Source: an uncultured Lachnospiraceae bacterium (GTDB lineage: Bacteria > Bacillota > Clostridia > Lachnospirales > Lachnospiraceae). Taken from it: a DNA stretch of 6,037 nucleotides. The translations under genes and the position numbers were made by a program. The notes under the pieces were generated by a model. The model saw only the letters and a list, made by a program, of their open reading frames with translations. It searched no databases and was not told where the DNA came from. The DNA is taken from the NCBI GenBank assembly GCA_900554205.1, contig USGM01000143.1, forward strand, positions 1 through 6,037. Direction: 5' to 3'. Shown here in pieces: positions 1 to 5,940 of this stretch (position 1 is its first letter; every line of letters starts with the position of its first letter).

Positions 1-300
1 CCTTTGTGGCTTGCTGTAATAACTGTCCGCCATCATCAGATACCAGTGGACTTCCTTTTCCACAGTGTCCTCCGGGACACTGAAGGTGTATTCACTCCTG
101 CCGATATACTTGATAATGGTAGCCTTCGCTCCCGATTCCTCCAGCACCTCGCGCAGCGCAGTTTCCTTATACTCCTCGCCCTGCTCGACCGTGCCTTTTG
201 GCAAGACCCATCCCTCATATTTGTTCTTGATATTCTTGTATAAGAGCAGAATCTTTCCACGAAATATTACCACACCGCCACAGCTTGTTGCTTCTATCAT
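1..300 (-). CDS. Nudix hydrolase (C-terminus beyond window edge)
   Basis: This is an N-terminal part of 100 codons, open to the left edge; complete relatives are usually about 135-160 residues. It begins MIEATSCGGVVIF and has WVLPKG at residues 31-36. A complete Nudix box (G-x5-E-x7-R-E-U-x-E-E-x-G-U) spans residues 36-58: G36, E42, R50, E51, E54, E55, G57, A58. In this family the box glutamates bind Mg2+ and the enzyme cleaves nucleoside diphosphates linked to another group. The LPKG lead-in, GxVExGE start and later 'EYTF' strand (70-73) resemble the diadenosine-polyphosphate/MutT-like branch, but substrate cannot be told from sequence. The ATG at 298-300 is chosen because AGGAGG (308-313) lies 7 bases upstream. 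It follows the PBP gene by 81 bases and has its own likely promoter. The family call is firm; the substrate is unknown. Confidence 0.93.
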   Translation of the reverse strand, partial: MIEATSCGGVVIFRGKILLLYKNIKNKYEGWVLPKGTVEQGEEYKETALREVLEESGAKATIIKYIGRSEYTFSVPEDTVEKEVHWYLMMADSYYSKPQR

Positions 301-307
301 TGCAATT

Positions 308-313
308 CCTCCT
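308..313 (-). promoter_or_regulatory. Ribosome binding site of the Nudix gene
   Basis: On the minus strand this reads AGGAGG, a perfect core Shine-Dalgarno, 7 bases before the ATG at 298-300. It fixes the start of the Nudix hydrolase. Confidence 0.85.
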
Positions 314-318
314 GACTG

Positions 319-332
319 GTGTGCATGTACAC
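319..332. repeat. 14-bp dyad in the Nudix leader
   Basis: The plus strand reads GTGTGCATGTACAC, an inverted repeat that is symmetric except at one base pair (GTGT/ACAC arms around CATG). It lies between the predicted -10 box (343-348) and the Shine-Dalgarno (308-313), just downstream of the expected transcription start. That is a position where a repressor could block transcription, or where a short RNA stem could form. With only four flawless arm pairs it may also be chance. Confidence 0.35.
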
Positions 333-342
333 AACTAAACAA

Positions 343-371
343 AGTATAGTCCAATCCCGGCCGAATCGCAA
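343..371 (-). promoter_or_regulatory. Sigma-A-like promoter for the Nudix gene
   Basis: Reading the minus strand, TTGCGA (366-371; 4 of 6 to TTGACA) is followed after exactly 17 bases by TATACT (343-348; 5 of 6 to TATAAT). Transcription would start near 336, leaving a leader of about 36 bases before the Nudix ATG. The promoter lies wholly in the gap after the PBP stop codon, so the Nudix gene can be expressed independently of the wall-synthesis operon. No terminator-like hairpin with a U tract is visible after the PBP gene, so readthrough from upstream is also possible. Confidence 0.6.
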
Positions 372-381
372 CTACTATTTT

Positions 382-1839
382 TTACCGCTGGTCTGTTTCT
401 TCCGCGCGGCCCTTAAAATAGGCGTCAAATATCTGTCTGGCAATCGGCACTGCATAGTCTCCTCCGCTCCCGGCGCCCTCTACAATGATCGTAACGCTGA
501 TCTCCGGCTCGTCAGCCGGGGCAAAGCCGGTGAACCATGCGTGGCTCTCCCCCTTTACCGTTCCGTATTCCGCCGAACCGGTCTTTCCGGCTGCGGTATA
601 TTCCCTGCCGGAAAGCTTGGTCGCTGTTCCGCTCTCGACGACCGCCGTCATCAGTTCTTTCAGGATCTCCGCCTCTTCAACGCTCATCAGGCTGCCGTAG
701 CGCTGCGGCTTAAAGGATTTTACCACGGTTCCGACATCGTTCTCAATATGATCGATGACATATGGCTTCATCAGGACACCTTTGTTTGCGATCGCGTTTG
801 TAATCATGTTCAGATGCACTGGCGTGATCTGCGTCTGCCCCTGCCCGATTGACGTCTGCATCATGGCGCTGTCCGTCATATCGGACGATACGGCGGCGTT
901 GCTCTGGGAATAACGCATCGTAAGCGGAAGCTCACCGCCAAACAGCAGGCTTTCCAGTGTCTTCTCGAATTCTTCCCGGTTGAGACTCATACCGATATTG
1001 GCAAAGGAGGAATTACATGATTTCGCAAAGGAGCGCTCAAAATCCACCTTCCCGTGACTGATACCGTGATAACAGTTGATTCTGCCGTCGCCATGTTTAT
1101 AATAGCCCGGACACTGGAAGGAATAATCTGCATAGGTATCCGGATTCTCCCGGATATATTCGAGCGCCGTCACAATCTTAAAGGTCGAGCCCGGCGGGTA
1201 CAGTCCCTGCGTCGCGCGGTTCAACAGGACGGAGCTCTTGCTGTCGGCGAGCAGCGAGTCCCATATCTCCTGAATTTTGTTCGGGTCAAAGTTCGGATGG
1301 GAAACCATCGCCAGAATCTTGCCGGTCGAGACCTCGCTCACGATCACAGCGCCGTTGTAGACGCTGAGCTGTTTATCCGCGACCTGCTGGAGCGTGACGT
1401 CCAGCGTGGTAAAAACATTGTCCCCCGGATTCTTCACGCCCGCCATGTCGTTTGCCACCTTGCTTGTCAGCGGCGTATTCGTATTGATAAGGTAGTAATT
1501 TGCCTGCGCCTCCACGCCCATCCTGCCGTTTGTGGAGTAACCGACAACATGGGAAAACAGATTCTGGTAGGGATAGATGCGGGTCTCGCCCTGACTGTCA
1601 TCGAGCAGCGTCTCGGCAAGTATCTCCCCTCCGGCGGCATAGATGGTTCCACGGTAATTTTGTGAGAGCAGAATTTCCTGCCGGGAATTATAGCTGTTAT
1701 TGACCATATCCTGCTCACTCGTGGCGACAAAGTGAACGAGGAATCCGATCATAAACACAAATAAGGCAGAAAAGAGCACTCCGCTGACAAGAATCGGCTG
1801 TTTAGGATTTTGCTTCTTTTTCGGCTTTTCCGATGACAT
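382..1839 (-). CDS. Class B penicillin-binding protein (D,D-transpeptidase, PbpA-like)
   Basis: This is a 485-residue peptidoglycan cross-linking enzyme anchored outside the cytoplasmic membrane. A basic cytoplasmic tail (1-15) leads into one transmembrane helix (about 16-38), then a short non-catalytic module (about 40-155) and the transpeptidase domain (about 160-470). All three active-site motifs are present: SxxK as S218-TF-K221 (catalytic serine), SxN as SCN at 274-276, and KTG at 419-421. There is no glycosyltransferase domain, hence class B, and no PASTA repeat. The N-terminal module is short compared with PBP2/FtsI pedestals and resembles actinobacterial PbpA in length and layout. The start is set by GAGGAGG at 1848-1854, 8 bases upstream. 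The first 38 bases overlap the end of the SEDS gene in another frame, implying translational coupling and a cognate SEDS-PBP pair. Whether it serves elongation, division or sporulation cannot be decided here. Confidence 0.94.
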   Translation of the reverse strand: MSSEKPKKKQNPKQPILVSGVLFSALFVFMIGFLVHFVATSEQDMVNNSYNSRQEILLSQNYRGTIYAAGGEILAETLLDDSQGETRIYPYQNLFSHVVGYSTNGRMGVEAQANYYLINTNTPLTSKVANDMAGVKNPGDNVFTTLDVTLQQVADKQLSVYNGAVIVSEVSTGKILAMVSHPNFDPNKIQEIWDSLLADSKSSVLLNRATQGLYPPGSTFKIVTALEYIRENPDTYADYSFQCPGYYKHGDGRINCYHGISHGKVDFERSFAKSCNSSFANIGMSLNREEFEKTLESLLFGGELPLTMRYSQSNAAVSSDMTDSAMMQTSIGQGQTQITPVHLNMITNAIANKGVLMKPYVIDHIENDVGTVVKSFKPQRYGSLMSVEEAEILKELMTAVVESGTATKLSGREYTAAGKTGSAEYGTVKGESHAWFTGFAPADEPEISVTIIVEGAGSGGDYAVPIARQIFDAYFKGRAEETDQR

Positions 1840-3151
1840 TCGCGGTACCTCCTCTCTGTTGGAGTCTGATATAGATACCCTGGATCAGGAAGAACATAAT
1901 CATTGTCGTCATGCAGGAGCTGCCACCATAGCTGAGAAACGGAAGCGTCACTCCGGTGAGCGGAATCAGGTTCATACCGCCTCCTACCGTCAGAAAGATC
2001 TGGAAGAGGTACATGATGCCGATACCGAAGACAATCAGCCGGTAGAATCTGTCACCAACCTGCATTGCAATCCTGCAGCTGATGAGAAAACAGCTCAGCG
2101 TAATGAGCAACAGACAGATCCCGTAGAGTATGCCCAGTTCTTCGCAGATGGCGGAAAAGATAAAGTCCTGATCGACATAGGGGATGGATTTCGGATTGCC
2201 CTTCAGAAGCCCCATTCCGAACCAGCTGCCGCTTCCCATGGCAAACAGGGACTGCGTGATCGCCCAGCCTTCATTGTCAATATAATCCCACGGAGACCTC
2301 CATACCATAACTCTCCTTCTGACATGCGCGAAGAGACGGCAGGCAGCATAGGCAGCGCCGCTCCCTCCCACTGCACCGGCAAGCAGGTACAGATAATTTC
2401 CGGTGGCGGCGAAGACCAGAAAGACATAGCCGACAAAAAAGATCAGCGCACTGCCCAGATCTTTTGAGACAACCAGTATGATTACATGCAGACCGGCAAT
2501 GACTGCCGTGAGGGCAACGCGCGGAAAAGTCTGCTTCTCCCATAGTGCCCCCGCGACAAAGAAGACAAAAAGGATTTTGACAAACTCGGACGGCTGAAAG
2601 GTGATACTGCCGAAAACGGTAAAGGAAATTTTAGAGCCGTGCGTCGCTTCCCCGAGAATCAGAACAACTGCGAGGAGAAGGATGCCGACAACTCCGTACA
2701 CCCATGTCAACCGTTTCAGAAACCGGACCGTCGAGAGGATATAAGGAATGAAAAGCGCTATAATCAGCGACACAAGCGCTATGATATACTGGCGCACCGC
2801 CTTGTCAAACGACAGCCTTGACAGGATGCAGAAGCCGCTTCCCATGAGCATACACATATTGTTTAAGAGCATCCGGTGAACGTTCTCGTAGATCAGCGGA
2901 ACCATGACGAGCACAGCGAGTAGAAATGCCTGCACGAACGCATAAAGCAGCAGATACTCCTTATCACCACTGACAAGCGTAAGATTCAGAAAGCTCAACA
3001 GCTGGGTCAGGAACAGGACTGCGCACTGTAAGAGATATGCCGGCTTAGCCGTCTCCTTCCCCAGAAAAAAGGTGACGAAAGAGATCAGCGTATAGGTCAG
3101 CATACAGACTGTGATGCCATATTTGGACAATTCTATGATATATTCCTGCAT
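1802..3151 (-). CDS. SEDS-family peptidoglycan glycosyltransferase (FtsW/RodA/SpoVE)
   Basis: This 449-residue polytopic membrane protein would polymerise lipid II into glycan strands with its partner class B PBP. I count about 13 membrane segments: roughly 11-30, 38-59, 66-88, 94-111, 121-141, 149-166, 188-204, 211-228, 232-247, 253-272, 335-358, 369-390 and 404-427. The last ten match the usual SEDS core and the first three are an N-terminal extension. Family motifs are FQPSEFVKI (185-193), KDLGSAL (230-236), the large extracellular loop ending in DQDFIFSAICEELG (327-340), and LPFLSYGGSS (403-412). D329 aligns with the essential Asp of the TDFIFA motif in RodA. The ATG lies 15 bases after the U32 stop with an AAAGG ribosome site. 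Its 3' end overlaps the PBP start by 38 bases. The FtsW versus RodA role is unresolved; the extra helices and the adjacent short PBP recall actinobacterial RodA-PbpA. Confidence 0.93.
   Translation of the reverse strand: MQEYIIELSKYGITVCMLTYTLISFVTFFLGKETAKPAYLLQCAVLFLTQLLSFLNLTLVSGDKEYLLLYAFVQAFLLAVLVMVPLIYENVHRMLLNNMCMLMGSGFCILSRLSFDKAVRQYIIALVSLIIALFIPYILSTVRFLKRLTWVYGVVGILLLAVVLILGEATHGSKISFTVFGSITFQPSEFVKILFVFFVAGALWEKQTFPRVALTAVIAGLHVIILVVSKDLGSALIFFVGYVFLVFAATGNYLYLLAGAVGGSGAAYAACRLFAHVRRRVMVWRSPWDYIDNEGWAITQSLFAMGSGSWFGMGLLKGNPKSIPYVDQDFIFSAICEELGILYGICLLLITLSCFLISCRIAMQVGDRFYRLIVFGIGIMYLFQIFLTVGGGMNLIPLTGVTLPFLSYGGSSCMTTMIMFFLIQGIYIRLQQRGGTANVIGKAEKEAKS
1848..1854 (-). promoter_or_regulatory. 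PBP ribosome binding site inside the SEDS gene
   Basis: The minus strand reads GAGGAGG, 8 bases before the PBP ATG (1837-1839). It is simultaneously coding sequence for R433-G434-G435 of the SEDS protein. Because the SEDS stop codon (1802-1804) lies downstream of this start, ribosomes finishing the SEDS protein cross the PBP initiation site. That fits coupled, near-stoichiometric synthesis of the two subunits. Confidence 0.85.
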
Positions 3152-3166
3152 TTCGCTGCCTTTCTT

Positions 3167-5380
3167 TTATTCTACGCCCCGCTTTTCGTGTCCGGTCGTA
3201 TATTCTCCAAGCTCAGTCTGTGTTCCGAGCAGGAACGCATCCAGCACATTGCGCATCTCCTCCGGGGACTCCACCGTAAAGTCCAGCCGCAGCCGTGCCC
3301 TGTCCTTCCAACGCGGCAGATCGCGCAGCAGGACAAGAGGAACGCTGTTATAGATAATGTTCATGCAGTGCATGCAATCCCTTATCACGGGAAATTCCTT
3401 GTGATACCGGTCACAGAGGACAGTCTCGGTATCACTGTTCTTTTTACATTGGTCGGTGGTCCGCAGAACGCAGTTTGCCGTCACCATCATGGGTATTCTG
3501 CCATATACCACCTTCTCAAACGGAGCACCGCAGGTCATCAGTCTCTGCTGCTCCGCCTTATTCAATTCATACGGAAGGCAGAAGCTCTCCGCCTTGGCAC
3601 CAAGCTGTAAAAGGGCCTGTGTATTCCATGTATAAAGTGAGGCATCAAAATGCCATTCCCCGTTCTTTTCCCTGTCCATAAGATAGCCGAGTCCGTCTGC
3701 GGAACGAAGCAGATAACCGGAGAAAACGCTCTTCCGCTCCCCGCAGAGCGCATACAGCCGGTCGAGATACGGCTTATCGGCATTGCGGAGCACGTGAGGC
3801 AGTGTCAGGAAAACCCGGCTCCGCATGGAAAGTCGTCCGCAGATTTCCAATTTTCCGTCCTTATCCTGCACAACCATGTTTCCATTTACATAGACTGTCG
3901 TGATATCGGCACTCTCCGGATTCCGGTTCAGCCAATTTTCCAGCGCGGTCAGCTGCTCATGAGTCGCAACAGAGACCGCAAAGCCTGTCTGCGTTCCTTC
4001 CGAAAACAGGGCTTCCGCAGTGTCCGGTGATACGGCTGCAGAAGTGCATTTTCTGTTTTCAATACCGGCAAGCAGCTTCTCTTCCAGCCTGGAGACAGCA
4101 AGTCGTCTGAGGTCATTGATCTGCTTTAAGGGATAAAATGCATCGGAATCTAACTCTACGCAAATATCCTCCGCGCAGAAACAGCTGTCACCGAGCTTGC
4201 CGAGCTGTTTTCTGACATTCTCCTCTGTGACGGGCTGCTTTAGGGCATGATCCACTGTCTGACCGGTGACACAGACCGAACAGCCTCCGCTGCTGATTTC
4301 AAGGCGTGCGGGACTTCCGATATGGAAATATCCCTTTAAAACGACCGGCAGCTTCTTTTTATCGCCAAGGAACTGCTCGTGAAGCCGCTGCAGCAGAGCG
4401 TCATCCGTGGCGCTGTAAGCAGGGCTGTCCAATGTTACCATCTCTTTGCCGTTGCGCTTGAAATAATAGCCGTCCTGTACCTCGCTTCGGATGTAGAGGG
4501 AGTTTAAGATTCTGCGATCCAGCTTTTCCACACGGAAGCGTTCTGCCGCCTCTGCCGCATCGCAGTTCCCGCGCAGCTGATAATAACGGTCTATATATTT
4601 ACGGTAGACCGATGTGACACCGGCGGCGTATTCGGGGCGTTTCATCCTTCCCTCAATCTTAAAGGAATCGATGCCTGCCTCGATAAGCTCCGGCAGATGC
4701 TCTATTGTACACATATCCTTCAGGCTTAAGGGATATTGCTCCCGGCTCCTGCGCCCGTCCAGCTTTACGGAATAGGGAAGACGACAGGGCTGGGCACAAC
4801 GCCCCCTGTTTCCGCTTCTCCCTCCGAGGATGCTGCTGAACAGGCACTGACCGGAATAACAATAGCACATGGCTCCGTGGATAAAGGTTTCCAGTTCAAT
4901 ATCGACTGACTGCCGGATTTTTATCAGTTCGGCAAGGCTCAGTTCTCTCGCAGGGACGATCCTGCTCGCCCCCATCGCTTTTAATAATTCCGCCCCATAA
5001 ACGCTGCACAGTGTCATCTGGGTACTCGCGTGAAGCTCCAGTCCAGGGAAATTTTCCTTTATCTGGCGGAAAGTGCCAAAATCCTGAACGATCACCCCAT
5101 CCAGCCCCGCCTCATAAAAGGGACGCAGATAGTCGTTTAATTCGCTTACCTCGGTCTCCTTCATCAGGGTATTTACCGTGAGATACACCCTGCACCCGAC
5201 AAGCCGTCCGTACCTGATACAGGCAACAAGCTCCTCTGTCGTAAAGTTTTCCGCATATGCACGCGCACCGAATTTCGGTCCGCCAAGATAGACGGCATCC
5301 GCTCCCGCATTTACCGCCGCATAAAAGGCTGCCGGACTGCCCGCAGGCGTCAGCAGCTCCACATATTTTCTTTTTTCCAT
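3167..5380 (-). CDS. U32-family protein with DUF3656 (RlhA-like), probably RNA-modifying rather than a peptidase
   Basis: This protein has 737 residues. The N-terminal half (about 6-270) is the U32 TIM-barrel-like domain: ELLTPAGSPAAFYAAVNAGA, DAVYLGG (28-34), a U32 signature from E164 to S182, RSGNRGRCAQPCR (188-200), YPLSLKDMC (216-224) and KIEGRMKRPEY (241-251). Cys172, Cys179, Cys195, Cys199 and Cys224 fall where characterised relatives such as UbiU/UbiV place Fe-S ligands. A DUF3656-type segment (about 380-440, with LGKLGDSCF and INDLRR) follows, as in RlhA, which hydroxylates 23S rRNA C2501 in E. coli. A C-terminal region (about 600-685) carries a second Cys set: C637, C645, C656, C669, C672. 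The family is labelled peptidase U32, but I see no classical protease active site. The ATG is preceded by GAGG at 5386-5389. It sits 15 bases upstream of the SEDS gene and is probably co-transcribed with it. Family assignment is firm; the RNA substrate is inferred. Confidence 0.9.
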   Translation of the reverse strand: MEKRKYVELLTPAGSPAAFYAAVNAGADAVYLGGPKFGARAYAENFTTEELVACIRYGRLVGCRVYLTVNTLMKETEVSELNDYLRPFYEAGLDGVIVQDFGTFRQIKENFPGLELHASTQMTLCSVYGAELLKAMGASRIVPARELSLAELIKIRQSVDIELETFIHGAMCYCYSGQCLFSSILGGRSGNRGRCAQPCRLPYSVKLDGRRSREQYPLSLKDMCTIEHLPELIEAGIDSFKIEGRMKRPEYAAGVTSVYRKYIDRYYQLRGNCDAAEAAERFRVEKLDRRILNSLYIRSEVQDGYYFKRNGKEMVTLDSPAYSATDDALLQRLHEQFLGDKKKLPVVLKGYFHIGSPARLEISSGGCSVCVTGQTVDHALKQPVTEENVRKQLGKLGDSCFCAEDICVELDSDAFYPLKQINDLRRLAVSRLEEKLLAGIENRKCTSAAVSPDTAEALFSEGTQTGFAVSVATHEQLTALENWLNRNPESADITTVYVNGNMVVQDKDGKLEICGRLSMRSRVFLTLPHVLRNADKPYLDRLYALCGERKSVFSGYLLRSADGLGYLMDREKNGEWHFDASLYTWNTQALLQLGAKAESFCLPYELNKAEQQRLMTCGAPFEKVVYGRIPMMVTANCVLRTTDQCKKNSDTETVLCDRYHKEFPVIRDCMHCMNIIYNSVPLVLLRDLPRWKDRARLRLDFTVESPEEMRNVLDAFLLGTQTELGEYTTGHEKRGVE

Positions 5381-5405
5381 AGAAACCTCGATCTATACAT
5401 CTGCC

Positions 5406-5439
5406 TAAAAAGAGAAGCTGTCCGGCTATGGACAGCTCC
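5406..5439 (-). terminator. Rho-independent terminator or attenuator after zapA
   Basis: On the minus strand GGAGCTGTCC (5439-5430) pairs with GGACAGCTTC (5423-5414) around a 6-base loop ATAGCC. This gives a 10-bp stem with one G-U pair. It is followed at once by TCTTTTT (5413-5407). The hairpin starts 3 bases after the zapA stop codon and ends about 26 bases before the U32 start codon. It therefore separates ruvB/zapA transcription from the U32-SEDS-PBP group, completely or as a partial attenuator. The stem is only moderately stable, so readthrough is plausible. Confidence 0.75.
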
Positions 5440-5442
5440 GAA

Positions 5443-5844
5443 TTATTTTTTCTTAAGTTCCGTCTCCAGCTTAATTATTTTCTTGGCATTCTCGTTTGCC
5501 TCCTGCTGAAGTGTTTTGACCTGCTCCTCAGAGTTTTCGAGCTTGATCTGTGCGGAGATCAGTTCGTGTTTCAGATCGTACAGCTCCTTTTCCTTTGTCT
5601 GGAGTTCTTCCTCCAGAATGGAAATCTGCTTCTTCGCCTTGAAATAATCGTCGGCAATGTTCAACTGAAGCAGGACTCCCTGCGTATCCATCGGCTGTCT
5701 CCGGAAGCTGTCAACCTTATTGTATTCGTTAATCTTATTGTTGATATAGGAGGCTACCTTCTGCAGGTATTCCTCGCTTTCATAGCCGCTCAGCGTAAAG
5801 ACCTTGCCGCCGATGATTACTTCCGTATCTGTTTTGGCTGACAT
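5443..5844 (-). CDS. zapA: Cell division protein ZapA with extended coiled coil
   Basis: This is a 133-residue cytoplasmic FtsZ-associated protein; ZapA bundles and stabilises FtsZ protofilaments in the division ring. The N-terminal globular domain (about 7-45) has the family pattern TEVIIGGKVFTLSGYESEEY, then VASYINNKINEY. A long charged helix with heptad character follows (about 60-133, rich in Glu, Lys, Leu and Gln), ending ELKKK. The usual bacterial length is about 85-110 residues, so the coiled-coil tail is extended. The ATG at 5842-5844 is chosen because AAGGGGTG (5851-5858) lies 6 bases upstream. An in-frame GTG at 5872-5874 would add 10 residues, but it has no ribosome site and falls almost at the predicted transcription start. 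The gene has its own promoter and terminator. Confidence 0.93.
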   Translation of the reverse strand: MSAKTDTEVIIGGKVFTLSGYESEEYLQKVASYINNKINEYNKVDSFRRQPMDTQGVLLQLNIADDYFKAKKQISILEEELQTKEKELYDLKHELISAQIKLENSEEQVKTLQQEANENAKKIIKLETELKKK

Positions 5845-5859
5845 TCGACACACCCCTTT

Positions 5860-5873
5860 TGTATATGCATACA
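5860..5873. repeat. 14-bp perfect-arm dyad in the zapA leader
   Basis: The plus strand reads TGTATATGCATACA: five-base arms TGTAT/ATACA around ATGC. It lies between the predicted zapA transcription start (about 5879) and the Shine-Dalgarno, abutting the latter. It could be an operator or a small RNA stem near the ribosome site, but the sequence is A/T-rich and short, so chance is not excluded. Confidence 0.35.
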
Positions 5874-5885
5874 CTCATAGGGATT

Positions 5886-5914
5886 ATTATATATCAATCT
5901 GCCGTTACAGGCAA
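5886..5914 (-). promoter_or_regulatory. Sigma-A-type promoter for zapA
   Basis: On the minus strand TTGCCT (5909-5914; 4 of 6 to TTGACA) is followed after exactly 17 bases by a perfect TATAAT (5886-5891). The predicted start of transcription is near 5879, giving a leader of about 35 bases before the zapA ATG. The promoter lies entirely in the 95-base gap between ruvB and zapA, indicating that zapA is expressed independently of the ruv genes. Confidence 0.7.
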
Positions 5915-5940
5915 GTAAAAATAAAGCTTATTTTATACTT
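5913..5940. repeat. A/T inverted repeat at the ruvB 3' end
   Basis: AAGTAAAAATAA (5913-5924) pairs with TTATTTT (5928-5934) plus TACTT (5936-5940). The loop is AGC and one A is bulged, giving 12 bp of which only one is G-C. It begins in the ruvB stop codon and touches the zapA -35 box. On the minus strand the downstream arm TTTATTTTTACTT is U-rich, so it could act as a weak transcript end or an RNA 3'-end stem. It lacks the GC-rich stem of a standard terminator. Confidence 0.5.

Noticed and set aside
319..852. 177-codon plus-strand open frame opposite the PBP gene 3' end
   Set aside because: It is antisense to a firmly identified PBP transpeptidase domain, has no recognisable domain and no convincing ribosome site, and its composition is that of a shadow frame.
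1054..1665. 203-codon plus-strand open frame opposite the PBP gene
   Set aside because: It lies wholly antisense to the PBP N-terminal and catalytic regions; its Arg/His/Val-rich product matches no family I know. Shadow frame.
1859..2467. 202-codon plus-strand open frame opposite the SEDS gene
   Set aside because: It is very hydrophilic, as expected for the complement of a membrane-protein gene; no domain is recognisable.
5381..5423. TATAGA near 5392 as a -10 box for the U32 gene
   Set aside because: No acceptable -35 lies 16-18 bases upstream, and the start of transcription would fall in the ribosome site, leaving almost no leader.
5416..5450. The same hairpin read as a plus-strand terminator (followed by ATTATTTTTTCTT)
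   Set aside because: No plus-strand gene feeds into it, and the U-rich run is offset from the stem. The minus-strand reading is tighter and sits at the end of a real gene.
5845..5874. Upstream GTG start giving a 143-residue ZapA
   Set aside because: The GTG lies about 5 bases from the predicted transcription start and has no ribosome site; the ATG at 5842-5844 has one and begins where the family domain begins.
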